Shown: positions 19,277 to 27,406 of the stretch, one piece after another
Layout: every line of letters starts with the position of its first letter
Numbering within the stretch: the stretch's first letter is position 1
DNA from: Vibrio hyugaensis
Lineage (GTDB): Bacteria; Pseudomonadota; Gammaproteobacteria; Enterobacterales; Vibrionaceae
Assembly: GCF_002906655.1 (NCBI RefSeq)
Contig: NZ_CP025794.1
Location: forward strand, 1,364,001 to 1,428,000
DNA length: 64,000 nucleotides
Direction: 5' to 3'
Notes under the pieces: model-generated
What the model was told of the DNA's origin: nothing
The model's input: only the letters and a program-made list of their open reading frames with translations
Databases searched by the model: none
Position numbers and translations under genes: made by a program

Positions 19277-19690
19277 TTATTGACCCATCTGCAGCGTACG
19301 CAGCAGCATTTGTTTACTAGAATCCGCTACTTGCACATTGGTTTGGTATGCACGAGAAGCCGAGATCATGTTTGCCATTTCTTCCATTACATTTACGTTA
19401 GGCTTGTAGATGTAGCCTTCATCGTTTGCAAGAGGATGGTCTGGGTTGTACTCCGCACTCAGCGGTTTATCGCTTTCTACAATACCCATCACCTTCACTG
19501 GCACCGTATCACCGCCACGCATGGCGTTACTTAACTCAGCACCAAACACAGCATGACGCGCCTTGTAAGTGTCTTTCGCAGAGCTGCTGACACTGTCGGC
19601 GTTCGCCAAGTTGCTTGAGGTAGTATTCAGACGAACGGATTCAGCGCTCATTGCGGAACCTGTCACATTGAAAACGTTAAATAAGCTCAT
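19277..19690 (-). CDS. flgC: Flagellar proximal rod protein FlgC
   Basis: 137 residues, the standard length. N-terminus SLFNVFNVTGSAMSAESVRL with TTSSNLANADSVSSSAKDTY; C-terminus KPNVNVMEEMANMISASRAY. It is 5 bases after flgB, so translation is likely coupled. Confidence 0.96.
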   Translation of the reverse strand: MSLFNVFNVTGSAMSAESVRLNTTSSNLANADSVSSSAKDTYKARHAVFGAELSNAMRGGDTVPVKVMGIVESDKPLSAEYNPDHPLANDEGYIYKPNVNVMEEMANMISASRAYQTNVQVADSSKQMLLRTLQMGQ

Positions 19691-19695
19691 CTAAA

Positions 19696-20091
19696 TTATT
19701 CCCCTTTGATTGCTTTGGTTAAGTTCTTGAATTTGCTGCCTAGAAAGTCGAGTGATGCTTGATGTCTGATTTGGTTTTGCATAAACAAGTTACGCTCTAA
19801 ATCCAAATCCACCGTATTGCCATCGCCCGTATCAGGTTGCGTAGGAAGACGATATAGCTTGTCCCCGACCAACGTTGTAGTGGCAGGAATGTGCCGACCA
19901 TCTGTACGGCTAAGACCAATGCTTGCCCCAGAACTTGCCGCCTGCAATTCCTTAGCAAAATCTAAACCTCTTGATTTATAACCAGGCGTGTTGGCTTGCG
20001 CGATGTTGGTGGAAATCACCTCCGCGTTGCGCTCACGTACGCCCACCGTGTATTGGTGGATGCCTAGTGCATTGTCAAAAGATATAGCCAT
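19696..20091 (-). CDS. flgB: Flagellar proximal rod protein FlgB
   Basis: 131 residues. Starts AISFDNALGIHQYTVGVRER with the motif VISTNIAQANTPGYKSRGLD, and ends QASLDFLGSKFKNLTKAIKG. It is the first gene of the rod/hook unit and sits directly downstream of a perfect sigma-54 promoter. Confidence 0.96.
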   Translation of the reverse strand: MAISFDNALGIHQYTVGVRERNAEVISTNIAQANTPGYKSRGLDFAKELQAASSGASIGLSRTDGRHIPATTTLVGDKLYRLPTQPDTGDGNTVDLDLERNLFMQNQIRHQASLDFLGSKFKNLTKAIKGE

Positions 20092-20135
20092 GCTTGCCTC
20101 TACATTAAGAACTGACCGTTATTGATAACTAAAGA

Positions 20136-20150
20136 GCAATTAGCGTGCCA
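20136..20150 (-). promoter_or_regulatory. Sigma-54 promoter of flgBCDE
   Basis: On the minus strand TGGCACGCTAATTGC, a perfect -24/-12 match including the G after TGGCAC. It is 45 bases from the flgB start. The rest of the 342-base gap to cheR holds a cheR terminator and nothing else recognisable. Confidence 0.88.
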
Positions 20151-20364
20151 AAAAAAGAACATGCCGTTTTGCCGCTTTTGTTACCGACGTAATGGATTGC
20201 AATAAGCAAGCCAAAGTGATTGATGGAGTGTCATATCAAATCGAGTAATCAGCTCGACTCTTTAAAAAGAATACACCCTTTGGTGCATTGCAGGCAAAAA
20301 TGGCCAGATCTTTAGCGAGGAGAAACGCAAAAAAGAGTGAGGAGATGGTGGTACGGAAAGGAAC

Positions 20365-20396
20365 AAAAAGAAAAGCCTGACACAAGGCCAGGCTTC
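20365..20396 (-). terminator. Terminator after cheR
   Basis: AAGCCTG (20373-20379) pairs with CAGGCTT (20389-20395). On the minus strand it is followed by TTTCTTTTTG. It ends the cheVR transcript before the flgB promoter. Confidence 0.88.
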
Positions 20397-20433
20397 AATT
20401 GTTGTACAAAGAGTCCGCTATTTTAGCGTGTTG

Positions 20434-21261
20434 CTACTTTAGCTTGTAAATGATGCCCGGATTACAGCGCACCATTTCAAATTTGTCGGTCAAACCAGTG
20501 AGCGATTCCGAAGCGCCCAACAGTAGGTAACCACCAGGATTTAAACTGTTTGCCATCTGGTTCAGCACTTTAGACTTCATCTCTGGCGAGAAATAAATCA
20601 ATACGTTGCGACAGAAAATAATGTCGAACTTGCCCATCAGCGCATAACTTTCCATCAAGTTTTGTGGACGGAAGTTTACCAAACGTTTCACGTTATCTTT
20701 GACTTTCATACGGCCATCGCCTGCATCTTCAAAGAAGGTACGACGACGCTCAGGAGAAAGACCACGACCCAATGCTAGGTTGTCATAAACACCAGCTCGG
20801 CACATATCCAGCATGCTTGCAGAAATGTCTGTCGCCGTGATCGATACGCTTGGCAATAACCCTGGTTTGCGCTGCTGCGTTTCCAAGATGGTCATTGCCA
20901 TTGAGTAAGGCTCTTGACCCGACGAGCTAGCCGCTGACCAAATTTTGATTGGTCGCTTATTCGCCGCCATCTCCGGCAACAATTTGTCAGCTAATACCGT
21001 GAACGGATAAGTATCTCGGAACCACAATGTTTCGTTAGTCGTCATCGCATCCACAGCAGCAACTCGTAGTTCACGGTTGCGGCCAGTTACGACATCACGG
21101 AGCAAATCAGACAACGAAGCAAGCTTGAACTTAGTTACAAGCGGGCTCAGTCGGCTGCGCACTAGGTATTGCTTACTGTCACCTAATACGATGCCACACT
21201 GTGATTCTAGAAAACGGCTAAAGTCACGATACTCTTGATCACTGATTGTAATAGCAGTCAT
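20434..21261 (-). CDS. cheR: Chemotaxis protein methyltransferase CheR
   Basis: 275 residues. An N-terminal all-helical domain is followed by the SAM-dependent methyltransferase core: TNETLWFRDTYPF near 74-86, KIWSAASSSGQEPYSMAM (SAM-binding, about 106-123), and FDIIFCRNVLIYFSPEMKSK. It methylates glutamates of chemoreceptors for adaptation. It is 11 bases after cheV and cotranscribed with it. Confidence 0.96.
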   Translation of the reverse strand: MTAITISDQEYRDFSRFLESQCGIVLGDSKQYLVRSRLSPLVTKFKLASLSDLLRDVVTGRNRELRVAAVDAMTTNETLWFRDTYPFTVLADKLLPEMAANKRPIKIWSAASSSGQEPYSMAMTILETQQRKPGLLPSVSITATDISASMLDMCRAGVYDNLALGRGLSPERRRTFFEDAGDGRMKVKDNVKRLVNFRPQNLMESYALMGKFDIIFCRNVLIYFSPEMKSKVLNQMANSLNPGGYLLLGASESLTGLTDKFEMVRCNPGIIYKLK

Positions 21262-21272
21262 TAATGTCTCTT

Positions 21273-22199
21273 TTATTGTGTTAATGCAGATTTAACCGCG
21301 TTACCCAATTCATCTGGGTTAAATTTCGCAATGAAGGTGTTTGCACCCACGCGCTCAACCATGGCTTGGTTGAAGACGCCACTCAATGAGGAGTGGAGGA
21401 TAACATAAAGGTTCTTCAAATCTGCATTTCTGCGAATCTCGGCGGTTAGCGTATAACCATCCATTTCTGGCATTTCGATATCGGAGATCACCAACGAAAT
21501 CTGATCGTAGATGCTTCCTTCTTGTGCCATTTCAAGCAGCTTATTGTACGCTTCTTTACCATCTTTCACAGAGACAACTTCAAATCCAATCGAAGTAATT
21601 GCACGCTCAACCTGCTTACGTGCAACCGTTGAGTCATCCGCAATCAAAATACGGCGGACAATTGGCTTTGCTTGCTCAGCCACGGCAATTTCCTCACCGA
21701 TGGTTGAGTCCATGGTTTCATCTACAGGCGCGATCTCCGCTAAGATCTTTTCTACGTCTAGGATTTCAACCAATTCGTTATCAATGTTGGTTACCGCTGT
21801 TAGGTAGTGCGCTTTGCCCGCGCCATCTGGTGGCGGCAAAATCGCTTCCCAATGCATGTTAATAATGCGCTCAACCGACGACACCAAGAACGCTTGGATG
21901 GTGCGGTTGAATTCAGCGATAACGACAAAACATTTATCAATATCTGTGGTCGGGCGGCCACCGATTGCCAGACTTAAATCAATTACTGACACAGTATGGC
22001 CACGGATATGAGCGACACCTTTCACCAAAGGGTGTAGATTTGGCATTGAAGTCAGCTTAGGGCACTGTAGTACTTCTTTTACTTTGAATACGTTAATGCC
22101 GTAACGCTGTCGTCCCATCAACCGAAATGTCAGTAATTCTAATCGATTTTGGCCGACGAGTTGCGTACGCTGATTCACCGAATCAAGAATCCCCGTCAT
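21273..22199 (-). CDS. cheV: Chemotaxis coupling protein CheV (CheW-receiver fusion)
   Basis: 308 residues. An N-terminal CheW-like domain (about 15-165; FRLMGRQRYGINVFKVKEVL, then VIDLSLAIGG) is joined to a C-terminal receiver (about 180-305). The receiver has the phospho-acceptor Asp240 in VISDIEMPEMDGY and the conserved lysine in FIAKFNPDEL. It couples receptors to CheA and adjusts signalling by phosphorylation. It is divergent from flgA. Confidence 0.96.
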   Translation of the reverse strand: MTGILDSVNQRTQLVGQNRLELLTFRLMGRQRYGINVFKVKEVLQCPKLTSMPNLHPLVKGVAHIRGHTVSVIDLSLAIGGRPTTDIDKCFVVIAEFNRTIQAFLVSSVERIINMHWEAILPPPDGAGKAHYLTAVTNIDNELVEILDVEKILAEIAPVDETMDSTIGEEIAVAEQAKPIVRRILIADDSTVARKQVERAITSIGFEVVSVKDGKEAYNKLLEMAQEGSIYDQISLVISDIEMPEMDGYTLTAEIRRNADLKNLYVILHSSLSGVFNQAMVERVGANTFIAKFNPDELGNAVKSALTQ

Positions 22200-22275
22200 A
22201 TGCTCATCTCCATCTCAAACTTTTTGATTTTAAATGATACTCTACCACTGGCAGGCATAATACCAGAGAAACAGT

Positions 22276-23022
22276 ATGGCGTATCATAATATTAATTCTT
22301 CACCATTGACTATGACAATATGTAGAGCGTTATTTACAAAGTACGCTAAGTCTATCGGCATCTTGCTCAGTATGTTTAGCTTTTTTGTGCATTCAGCAAC
22401 AGAAAACCAACTTGAGCAAATCAGAACGGCCGCTGAACAGCACATTCTTAGCACGGTAGAGCAGCCAGCGGGAGGGAATTTGTCCGTCAATGCGGCAAAT
22501 ATTGATCCACGTATCAAAGCCACCGATTGCCCAGAGCCCCTTGATACATCTGCATCTTCAACCAGTAGCACACGCAGCAACATCAACGTTTTGGTCGAAT
22601 GTCCCGCTGACCATTGGAAGGTCTATGTTCCGGTGAGGATCTCTGCTTCTGTTCCAATGATCGTTTCTACCCGCCAGTTAGGTCGCGGAGAGATCATCAG
22701 CGCTTCTGACGTAACGACGTCAATGATTGAATTGCAGCGGTTTCGTAAAGACGGCTTCACCAACATTGAACAAGTGATCGGCTCAAAACTCAAACGTAAT
22801 GTACGCCTAGGCGATGTGGTCGAACGCAATGACGTGTGCGTGGTTTGCCGTAATGAGAAAGTGACGATCAGAGCAGTAAAATCAGGTATGACCATCACCA
22901 CGCAAGGTACCGCATTGCAAGATGGGTCTTCTGGCGATCAAGTAAGAGTGAAAAATGATAAGTCCCAACGTATAATAGAAGGAATTGTGACAGGTATTGC
23001 GGAAATCACCGTCACCTTCTAA
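22276..23022 (+). CDS. flgA: Flagellar P-ring chaperone FlgA
   Basis: Up to 248 residues from ATG 22276. An internal ATG at 22312 (MTICRALFTKYAKSIGILLS) would give a more typical signal peptide, and the true start is uncertain because neither has a strong ribosome site. The mature part begins near ATENQLEQ. The SAF domain (TRQLGRGEIISASDVTTSMI) and the C-terminal GMTITTQGTALQDGSSGDQV are typical. It assists FlgI assembly in the periplasm. It heads flgA-flgM-flgN. Confidence 0.93.
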   Translation: MAYHNINSSPLTMTICRALFTKYAKSIGILLSMFSFFVHSATENQLEQIRTAAEQHILSTVEQPAGGNLSVNAANIDPRIKATDCPEPLDTSASSTSSTRSNINVLVECPADHWKVYVPVRISASVPMIVSTRQLGRGEIISASDVTTSMIELQRFRKDGFTNIEQVIGSKLKRNVRLGDVVERNDVCVVCRNEKVTIRAVKSGMTITTQGTALQDGSSGDQVRVKNDKSQRIIEGIVTGIAEITVTF

Positions 23023-23070
23023 GGTTGGCTGGTGTACGGCAAATCGATCAATAAAAATGCAAAAAAGCAC

Positions 23071-23097
23071 TAAAGTTATTTGGTACTTGGTCGATAG
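23071..23097 (+). promoter_or_regulatory. Sigma-28 promoter of flgMN
   Basis: TAAA, 15 bases, GTCGATAG, against consensus TAAA-N15-GCCGATAA (4/4 and 6/8). It is 40 bases before flgM. It would let sigma-28 drive its own anti-sigma factor, as known in other flagellates. Confidence 0.7.
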
Positions 23098-23137
23098 TCT
23101 GGATACCAGTATTACGATACGAGTTTAAGGTTGATAT

Positions 23138-23452
23138 ATGGCAGGTATAGATAATATACGTTCAGGACAGATGATGACGACAACCAGTCGCGCACCTGCA
23201 CGTACTGATTCTAGTGCGACCAGCACAACGGAATCGAAAAAAGCGCCAGCACAGCAAGACGCGGTATCACTAAGCCAACAAGGCAAAGCAGTCAGCAAAC
23301 TCCAAAAGGATATGGCAGCTTCTCCGGCTTATGACAGCGCAAAAGTGGCGGCAATTAAAGAAGCAATCGCAAACGGTTCATACAAAGTCGACCCAGAAAA
23401 ACTGGCGGACAATATGATTAAGTTTGAAAACGAATTGCAAGGCAAAAGCTAA
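23138..23452 (+). CDS. flgM: Anti-sigma-28 factor FlgM
   Basis: 104 residues. Low-complexity N-terminus (Thr/Ser/Ala/Gln-rich) and the conserved C-terminal sigma-28-binding region: KVAAIKEAIANGSYKVDPEK, then LADNMIKFE. It holds FliA inactive until it is secreted through the completed hook, in Vibrio into the space under the sheath or out. flgN follows 26 bases later. Confidence 0.95.
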   Translation: MAGIDNIRSGQMMTTTSRAPARTDSSATSTTESKKAPAQQDAVSLSQQGKAVSKLQKDMAASPAYDSAKVAAIKEAIANGSYKVDPEKLADNMIKFENELQGKS

Positions 23453-23478
23453 CTGACTTAGGCCCAAGGTAAGTATTC

Positions 23479-23904
23479 ATGGCAGCATTAGTCGATCTTG
23501 TAAATTTCCAGCTAGAAAATGCGAAAGCACTTTCTGGTGTACTGCGTCAAGAAACACAAGCCATCACTGCTCGTGTCTCTGTTGAGATCGAAAAACTCGC
23601 CAAAGAAAAAATGACACTCATTGGTCAACTAAGAACCACTGACCAGCGAATCGCCTCTCACCCGCACGTCAATCAACTTACTGAAGACGAAAACCTAAGT
23701 CAGCTAGTCGCTCAAATCCAATCCATCGTCCTCGATTGTCAGCAAGTAAACCAAATGAACGGTGAATCACTCAACCGTGCTCAACTGAGTTTCAACAAAC
23801 TTAACAACATGCTTCAGCATACCCACGGTAAGATCGGCATGACTTACAATGCTGGCGGTAAAACCCATACGATTTCTACTCTCGGAACTAACATTAAAGC
23901 GTAG
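23479..23904 (+). CDS. flgN: Flagellar export chaperone FlgN
   Basis: 141 residues, helical, with the leucine-rich N-terminal pattern of FlgN (LVDLVNFQLENAKALSGVLR). FlgN delivers FlgK and FlgL to the export gate. Identification rests largely on position after flgM and size, with a coiled helical composition that fits the family. Confidence 0.9.
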   Translation: MAALVDLVNFQLENAKALSGVLRQETQAITARVSVEIEKLAKEKMTLIGQLRTTDQRIASHPHVNQLTEDENLSQLVAQIQSIVLDCQQVNQMNGESLNRAQLSFNKLNNMLQHTHGKIGMTYNAGGKTHTISTLGTNIKA

Positions 23905-24072
23905 ATTTCCTCACCTCTACTCTTTGGCATTCGCTCCACGCTCACCAGAACATTCCCACTGAGGGTATTTTCTACTCACACGACTTCGCAATAAAACGCC
24001 AACAAAAAAGCGACTCATTGTTGCCAATCAGCCGCTTAAGAAAGATTATCTGTTGAGTAAAGCTGGGTCGAA

Positions 24073-24504
24073 TTAGAACAAGGTCTGCTGACGCTTCTCA
24101 GGAACTTGTTGTACTTCTCCGTAATCTCGCAGCTTATCCATTTTACGGATATCTAGGCGAAGCTCTGTCACGTAACTGTCTTCAACCAAGTAACTGCGCA
24201 CGACTTCTGCACCGCGGATAACGCCATCAACAGCGCCAGTGGTACTTTCCACACCCAGACGCTGATCAGCAAGCTCGGCACGGCCGCTAACACGCATACC
24301 ATACACTTGCTCTGCTAACTCACGGTAAGCATCAATCTTTGACGCACGCATGGCACGAACGCGTCTTTCTTCAACGGTTCGGCCTGTTTGCTCGCTTACG
24401 CTGGCATAACCTACCGCCACTAAAATCTCATCTTGGCGCATCTGCTGCAATGGTTGACACCCCACCAGCACCAATGTCGCAATAATAAATAATAACTTCT
24501 TCAT
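24073..24504 (-). CDS. flgP: Flagellar outer-membrane lipoprotein FlgP
   Basis: 143 residues. Lipoprotein signal KKLLFIIATLVLVGC, with the lipidated cysteine at 16. The body matches the LPP20/FlgP type (VRAMRASKIDAYRELAEQVY; VIRGAEVVRSYLVEDSYVTE). In V. cholerae FlgP is an outer-membrane lipoprotein needed for stable motility, part of the Vibrio-type disk structures around the LP ring. It is 9 bases after flgO in one operon. No clear terminator was seen in the 168 bases towards flgN. Confidence 0.92.
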   Translation of the reverse strand: MKKLLFIIATLVLVGCQPLQQMRQDEILVAVGYASVSEQTGRTVEERRVRAMRASKIDAYRELAEQVYGMRVSGRAELADQRLGVESTTGAVDGVIRGAEVVRSYLVEDSYVTELRLDIRKMDKLRDYGEVQQVPEKRQQTLF

Positions 24505-24513
24505 GCTAATGTC

Positions 24514-25152
24514 CTACGGGCGGAGAATCACTGTGTATGGCTGACGAATAGTTGGGTCAGAGCGAATCAGCACGCCATCTTGAGTGCGAATACTGTTAAG
24601 CGTATCCAAATCACGACCAATACGATCCGCAGGCAAGAAGCCTTGCGCTGTCGCCACTACGATACGGCTTTGCATTCCAACCACACGAGCGTTAACTAGG
24701 ACGCCGCCCTCTTGACGCAACATCGTACCGGTCAGCACGTATTGAATCTCTTGTGCTTGTGCAAGGTCTTGCCAATCACGGCTTAGAGCAAAGTCACCTT
24801 GCTGTGTAACTTGGATATTGCCCGTTGTTTTAAAATCCACAACTTTGAAGCCACGGCGCTGAAACTGGTGGATAAACCCTTCCGATACCGAATTGCCCAG
24901 CCAGTTAGTGGCATCCATGCTTTGCAGATCGACAAAAGAGGTAATCGCAATCGGTGTACGCGACGACACTGCAACATTCGAAACCATTAACTCTTCCGTC
25001 ATGCTCTCAATGAAAAAGTCCATCGTATGACGAGGACTGTCCATCAGCATAAACTGACTGCCAGAATACGGTTCTTTACCATTGTAAATTGGTGAGTACG
25101 CGCACGATGTCAAAAGCGTCATCATCGATGCGGCGACAAGCCATCTTTTCAT
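24514..25152 (-). CDS. flgO: Flagellar outer-membrane protein FlgO
   Basis: 212 residues. Lipoprotein signal KRWLVAASMMTLLTSC (cysteine at 17), followed by the FlgO domain: TPIAITSFVDLQSMDATNWL, GNSVSEGFIHQFQRRGFKVV and VLTGTMLRQEGGVLVNARVV. FlgO lies at the outer membrane and works with FlgP in the Vibrio H-ring assembly. It is divergent from flgT across a 172-base gap. Confidence 0.92.
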   Translation of the reverse strand: MKRWLVAASMMTLLTSCAYSPIYNGKEPYSGSQFMLMDSPRHTMDFFIESMTEELMVSNVAVSSRTPIAITSFVDLQSMDATNWLGNSVSEGFIHQFQRRGFKVVDFKTTGNIQVTQQGDFALSRDWQDLAQAQEIQYVLTGTMLRQEGGVLVNARVVGMQSRIVVATAQGFLPADRIGRDLDTLNSIRTQDGVLIRSDPTIRQPYTVILRP

Positions 25153-25222
25153 GGTTTGATTCTCCAGATAATCTTAGGTGTTACTGCTCTTTCATCACTT
25201 CGTTTACGAAGAAGCGTGATCT

Positions 25223-25237
25223 TGGAACAGTCTTTGC
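25223..25237 (+). promoter_or_regulatory. Candidate sigma-54 promoter of flgT
   Basis: TGGAACAGTCTTTGC: 5/6 match to TGGCAC, spacer 5, perfect TTGC. It points to flgT, whose start is 88 bases downstream. Confidence 0.55.
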
Positions 25238-25324
25238 TTTTCTTCTGTTTGTCTAACTAAGAAAAAGCCACCAAACTTCACTGAAATTGGTAAAGCAATA
25301 TTTATACCCGAACGGTTACAAACA

Positions 25325-26458
25325 ATGAAAAAAATATTTTTTAGCCTAATATCAATCACTTTAATATTGATGACGCCATTTCGAGCGGCAGCATCTTGGT
25401 ATGAAGTGACAGGCGTTGCCACAATCGTTTCTTCAGATGAAGCGGCAAGGCTGCACGCGTTGGAAGACGCCCTCTTCAAAGCCGTCAACTTTTCGGGCGC
25501 AGACATTGGCAGCATCAGTAATTTGATGCCGCTATTAGAAGAAAGCCGCAAAGAGTACCAATTCACTAACCATGAAGTGCGTTACATCTTGGTGGAGTCA
25601 GAGCGTAAACGCAGCGGCAAGATGGAAATGCGCATCCGTGTGGACATTTATCCATCGGCAACGGGTTGCCACGTGGATCAATACAAGAAAACCGTTCTGG
25701 TGGGTAACATTGATGTCGCGTCACCCCAGCAAGCGGTAATGGGTCAGATCTACAACGTAGGTGACGACTTCAGCCATGTTGTGAACCGTCAACTGGATCA
25801 AACGTCACGCAGCTTTGTTTCTGTTGGCACCACCGATTATTCAATCAGTGCAAACTACCCAGAGCGAACTAAGATGATCGCGCAAGACAACGGCGCACAA
25901 TACATCATTGGTGGCGTAGTGACGGACTTAACCGCAACCATTGATGCCAAGCTGTTAAAAGACGACGTGATCAACCGTCAGTTCGCACTGGAGATGAAAG
26001 TCTACGATGGCAAAACTGGCCACGAGGTGTATCACAAAAATTACCGTGAAGTCGCTCGTTGGCCGTTTGCAAAAACCAGTCAAGTTGACACTCGTAGTGC
26101 ACGTTTCTGGGCGTCCACTTACGGTGAAATGATGCTGCGAGTGAGCCGCAACATTATGTTGGATTTGGAATCGGAACTGTCTTGTAAAATTACCCTACCA
26201 GAAGTGGTCGCGGTATTTGGTAACACAGTCACGATGGATCTTGGCCGCATGCACGGCGTACAAGAGGGTGACAAGCTGCAATTGTGGCACACAGCATCAT
26301 TCATCGACCAAAATGGATTGCCACGTAATAAGGTCTCACAGAGCGAAATTACTCTGACGGTAACTCGACTCTATGAACACGAAGCAGAATTAACCATCGA
26401 TCAGCCAAACCTGGCGTCGAGCGTGCAAATTGGCGACGTAATGAACAAGATGCTGTAA
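25325..26458 (+). CDS. flgT: Flagellar H-ring protein FlgT
   Basis: 377 residues with a signal peptide (KKIFFSLISITLILMTPFRA, then AAS/W). The mature protein starts ASWYEVTGVATIVSSDEAAR, the FlgT N-terminal domain. Later parts are the middle domain (VLVGNIDVASPQQAVMGQIY) and the C-terminal domain (VFGNTVTMDLGRMHGVQEGD). FlgT forms the periplasmic H ring and is needed to assemble the MotX/MotY T ring of Na+-driven polar flagella. It is followed by tRNA-Arg. Confidence 0.95.
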   Translation: MKKIFFSLISITLILMTPFRAAASWYEVTGVATIVSSDEAARLHALEDALFKAVNFSGADIGSISNLMPLLEESRKEYQFTNHEVRYILVESERKRSGKMEMRIRVDIYPSATGCHVDQYKKTVLVGNIDVASPQQAVMGQIYNVGDDFSHVVNRQLDQTSRSFVSVGTTDYSISANYPERTKMIAQDNGAQYIIGGVVTDLTATIDAKLLKDDVINRQFALEMKVYDGKTGHEVYHKNYREVARWPFAKTSQVDTRSARFWASTYGEMMLRVSRNIMLDLESELSCKITLPEVVAVFGNTVTMDLGRMHGVQEGDKLQLWHTASFIDQNGLPRNKVSQSEITLTVTRLYEHEAELTIDQPNLASSVQIGDVMNKML

Positions 26459-26526
26459 AAACGAGTATAAAGCTTTGCGATATGCTCTCTTTTGAATATC
26501 ATAGGTAACGCATCTTATTTGATTAC

Positions 26527-26603
26527 GCCCCCATGGCACAGCTGGATAGCGCAGTCCCCTCCTAAGGGACAGGTCGTAGGTTCGAATCCTACTGGGGGCG
26601 CCA
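26527..26603 (+). tRNA. tRNA-Arg(CCT)
   Basis: 77 nt. Acceptor GCCCCCA/TGGGGGC, anticodon stem GTCCC/GGGAC with loop CTCCTAA (anticodon CCT, reads AGG), T-loop TTCGAAT, and encoded CCA. A rare-codon tRNA of this type is a common integration site, and an accessory-looking gene lies next to it. Confidence 0.97.
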
Positions 26604-26608
26604 TTCAT

Positions 26609-26645
26609 AGCCTTAGCTTATCGCATTCAAGCTAAGGCTTTTTTA
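26609..26645 (+). terminator. Terminator after tRNA-Arg
   Basis: AGCCTTAGCTT (26609-26619) pairs with AAGCTAAGGCT (26629-26639), 11 bp, followed by TTTTT. Confidence 0.93.
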
Positions 26646-26704
26646 TGCCCGCAGTTTGGAGAAAACCATCTCGCACAATCTAAATGAAACAAGTGCAATA
26701 CTGA

Positions 26705-27211
26705 TCACTTGAGGTCAATGCTGTTAAGGCGCCCCATAAAGGTTAAGATCTCGAGGTTATCTTTGTGTGCATCCAACAAGGCTTTTTTCGTCTGCATGTA
26801 GGCGGCAAGTTTGCCGTACTTATTGATGGAACGAACCACTGTTTTGTACTTGTACTGCCCTTCCTCATTGAACTCACGCCACTTGGCAATATAACAAGTG
26901 TCTCGATTGTCCGGATCTTCCAACGTTGGGTTGGGTTTATGGACAATCTTAGGCTCAACACTGTGTGGCAGTCTTGTCATCAGGTACGGATCTTTCAATA
27001 GGCGACGCCAAAACTTACCCCACATTGCACGCCCAAGCTCATTACGCAATCTGATGGCCTTCTTAAGGCCTTTATTTTCACCAATGCGAACAAAGCCTAC
27101 GGAGCGGTGCAATACCGTATCCTCCGGTGTGTGAATATGGATCTTAAAGGCTGTCTTGCCTTTCGAAATAAAGCGGTGTCCAGTGTTTGTTATTAAATTG
27201 CTCTTAGACAT
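26705..27211 (-). CDS. Uncharacterised basic protein, possible AP2-like DNA-binding repeats
   Basis: 168 residues from the ATG at 27211. An upstream start at 27253 adds a Leu/Ile stretch without support. It is rich in Lys/Arg/His, with no signal or membrane segment. Two segments look like repeats of an AP2/integrase-arm type fold: FKIHIHTPEDTV leading to GLKKAIRLRNELGRAMWG, and CYIAKWREFNEEGQYKYKTV leading to NKYGKLAAYMQTKKALLDAH. In AP2-like domains a beta hairpin binds DNA and the following helix begins after a KYG-type turn. The family call is inference from pattern only. It sits beside tRNA-Arg(CCT), between flgT and ompA, in an AT-rich stretch, and could be a mobile-element remnant or an orphan regulator. 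Confidence 0.55.
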   Translation of the reverse strand: MSKSNLITNTGHRFISKGKTAFKIHIHTPEDTVLHRSVGFVRIGENKGLKKAIRLRNELGRAMWGKFWRRLLKDPYLMTRLPHSVEPKIVHKPNPTLEDPDNRDTCYIAKWREFNEEGQYKYKTVVRSINKYGKLAAYMQTKKALLDAHKDNLEILTFMGRLNSIDLK

Positions 27212-27336
27212 AGTGCTAACTAATAATTTTATTAATAACCAAAGGGTAAGCAAAACTCATACATAATTAAAGTAATAAAATACAAAACTGTAAATAGCAT
27301 GTGTGTTGATTATTTTGTGATACACCTAATACAGAT

Positions 27337-27370
27337 ATAAAAAAGCCCCAAAGAGCAAACTCTTTGGGGC
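27337..27370 (-). terminator. Terminator after the OmpA-family gene
   Basis: A perfect 11-bp stem, GCCCCAAAGAG (27345-27355) with CTCTTTGGGGC (27360-27370). On the minus strand it is followed by TTTTTTATA. Confidence 0.95.
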
Positions 27371-27406
27371 ATTCAGTGCTTACGCTTCTACCGGTCAGAT
27401 AAGAGC

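Noticed and set aside
26390..26608. 72-codon minus-strand ORF over tRNA-Arg
   Set aside because: It is an antisense translation of the tRNA (IRTYDLSLRRG-type string) plus the end of flgT.
26459..27406. An integrated genomic island at tRNA-Arg
   Set aside because: Only one small gene is present; no integrase was seen and no direct repeat of the tRNA end was found by eye. Kept only as a possibility in the gene entry.
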